DNA of 64,000 nt, taken from positions 1 through 64,000 of the forward strand of contig RFPL01000014.1 in the NCBI GenBank assembly GCA_009926135.1, given 5' to 3'. The translations under genes were made by a program, and so were the position numbers. This stretch comes from Sphingomonadaceae bacterium. GTDB lineage: Bacteria > Pseudomonadota > Alphaproteobacteria > Sphingomonadales > Sphingomonadaceae. Shown piece by piece: positions 63,004-64,000 of this stretch. Below the pieces are notes generated by a model. It did not search any database. It saw only the letters and a list, made by a program, of their open reading frames with translations, and was not told the origin of the DNA. Positions within the stretch are counted from its first letter, which is position 1; each line of letters begins with the position of its first letter.

Positions 63004-63393
63004 GGCCGGACCTGCCCCATCTTGCATCACCGAGCTTCCGGCGGCAGTCGGGACGACTGCACCGGCATCGAAGCTGTATTACTCTGCTATATCACTTCAA
63101 GCAAGCCCGCAGCGCGGCGGGCCTTGACGAAGCGGCATTTATTACAGGGCGGAGCCATAGGCTTCGGCTTGCTGCAACGCAACGCAATGGTCGGCCAACG
63201 GCCTACGCCGTTCGGCGAAATGCGCGATAGGGGTGGGATCAGCGCATCTTCACGCGCTGGAACATAGGGGTTCACCGGGCCAGCGGACTTATTCTGCCGC
63301 CGCAGCAAACCAGTCGCCCCGGCACCAGTCAGGCTGGGCCGGGGCGGCAAGTCTAGCGCAGCAACACTCTGCTGCCCGTAACCAATTGCTTAG
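63004..63393. other. 390-base gap with hairpins and no gene found
   Basis: Between the RND adaptor and sciP. The longest structure is 63316-63345 (8-bp GC stem, bulge, 4-bp inner stem) without a T-tract. A smaller inverted pair is at about 63200-63215. It must hold the adaptor promoter. No credible reading frame; a small RNA cannot be excluded. Confidence 0.4.
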
Positions 63394-63693
63394 TCAGTAC
63401 TTGAGCTGGCGTTCGTAGAGATCGCGGTAATGCTGAATTCGCGTGACCCGCAGGCCCTGCATACCCGACCGGTCGACCGCTCGCTGCCACGAGGCGAACT
63501 CCTCAAGCGTCAAGTTATAGCGCTCGCAGACCTCGTCGATTGTCAGCAGACCGCCGTTTACCGCAGCTACGACCTCTGCCTTGCGGCGCACGACCCACCG
63601 CGTGGTGGTTGGCGGCGGCAGCGAATCGATGGTCAATGGCTCGCCGAGCGGACCAATCACCATTGCGGGTCGAATTTTCTGATTCTCGATCAT
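63394..63693 (-). CDS. sciP: SciP-type CtrA inhibitory protein (DUF1153)
   Basis: A 99-residue helix-turn-helix protein. VIGPLGEPLTIDSLPPP at the start, TTRWVVRRKAEVVAAVNGGLLTIDEVCERYNLTLEEFASWQRAV in the core and LRVTRIQHYRDL at the end are the family hallmarks. In Caulobacter SciP binds CtrA and blocks CtrA-activated transcription in G1. The start is the second ATG (63691-63693), with GAGG six bases upstream; the first ATG, at 63697-63699, sits directly on that GAGG. It follows the gene at 63702 by 8 bases. Confidence 0.92.
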   Translation of the reverse strand: MIENQKIRPAMVIGPLGEPLTIDSLPPPTTTRWVVRRKAEVVAAVNGGLLTIDEVCERYNLTLEEFASWQRAVDRSGMQGLRVTRIQHYRDLYERQLKY

Positions 63694-63701
63694 GTTCATC
63701 C

Positions 63702-64000
63702 TCAGCCGTCGCCCAGCCTGTCGGCAGCGGTAGGAACAGCATTGCCGGTAAGGGCTTTGCCATCTGCTAAATCACTTGGGTTAATATCACGTGAGGCATG
63801 GTGTGCCCCCGCTGCCATCAGGGAAGACCGGGACCCGAACGAGCCGCCAAGGTGCCGCAATTCCTGGATTTCGGAGCGGATCAGTTCCTCGCGCGCAGCG
63901 TGCGCCGCTTGCAGCCGGGCACTCAGCGCGTGCCAGTCGCACCGCCCCGCCAGAGTGCCGCCGTCCCCGGGGAGCACCCGTCCGCGCAGGCTTGCAATGA
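63702..64000 (-). CDS. Protein of unknown function, continues beyond the window
   Basis: The frame is open to base 64000, giving at least 99 residues, with the true N-terminus outside. I see a helical part (ALSARLQAAHAAREELIRSE) and a polar tail ending in RLGDG. No domain recognised. The tight 8-base gap to sciP suggests an operon and a possible cell-cycle or motility link. The GTG at 63977 is probably internal. Confidence 0.6.
   Translation of the reverse strand, partial: IASLRGRVLPGDGGTLAGRCDWHALSARLQAAHAAREELIRSEIQELRHLGGSFGSRSSLMAAGAHHASRDINPSDLADGKALTGNAVPTAADRLGDG

Noticed and set aside
63087..63350. 87-codon minus-strand frame in the gap between sciP and the RND adaptor
   Set aside because: Pro/Arg-rich composition, no ribosome site and no domain; typical of random GC-rich sequence.

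Overview
The window is GC-rich, densely packed core chromosome of an alphaproteobacterium, most likely a member of the Sphingomonadales (Novosphingobium/Sphingobium/Sphingomonas type). The evidence is a MipZ-type ParA ATPase, a SciP/DUF1153 cell-cycle regulator, a bc1 complex encoded as Rieske-cytochrome b-cytochrome c1, an argD-argF-hslO operon, a large TonB-dependent receptor, a tonB-exbB-exbD-exbD operon, and several secreted or membrane proteins of unknown function that look sphingomonad-like. I see no insertion sequence, prophage, CRISPR array, integron or replication origin.

Layout. 1-3.7 kb: end of an OmpA-type gene, a lipoprotein Cu/Zn superoxide dismutase, an MFS transporter, queC and a small secreted protein. 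3.8-7.7 kb: argD-argF-hslO and a two-domain cold-shock protein with a Gly/Arg-rich N-terminus. 8.0-13.9 kb: phosphatase-like protein, small membrane protein, sterol-desaturase-type hydroxylase, GMC oxidoreductase and TonB-dependent receptor. 14.0-19.7 kb: hisN, prs, glpX, hom and two secreted unknowns. 20.0-22.6 kb: the Ton energy-transducing operon. 22.7-30.2 kb: Lhr-type helicase, MgtC-type membrane protein, the mipZ-dnaJ-phosphomannomutase operon, panC and tRNA-Gly. 30.3-36.7 kb: petABC, a laccase-domain protein and pepN. 36.7-40.3 kb: small metabolic and transport genes and tRNA-Thr. 40.4-50.4 kb: one uninterrupted rightward run (small protein, gpmA, purE, purK, folA, dipeptidase, ribF, GDPD, ileS, lspA, lipoprotein). 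50.4-56.5 kb: CNNM/CorC protein, OmpA lipoprotein, CysQ-like phosphatase, sucC, etfB and etfA. 56.6-64.0 kb: an RND efflux operon with DUF445 and GNAT genes, then sciP and the truncated gene before it.

How it works together. The receptor at 11.5-13.9 kb would draw energy from the TonB/ExbB/ExbD complex at 20-22.6 kb. petABC, EtfAB and SucC belong to central respiration and beta-oxidation or amino-acid catabolism. MipZ and SciP belong to the alphaproteobacterial division and CtrA circuits. Genes are tightly packed, with many 1-, 4- and 8-base overlaps. Starts at GTG and TTG are common.

Most of the window is ordinary housekeeping DNA, and I did not find an obviously new multi-gene system. The best leads are: an RND permease with an extra segment of about 100 residues that looks membrane-spanning; a 14-bp palindrome inside the predicted etfBA promoter; a chain of hairpins in every gap of the tonB-exb operon; a repeated decamer and hairpin in the cold-shock leader; and a recurrent GTGA stop/start overlap. 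All functional statements rest on reading motifs by eye; no database search was run.
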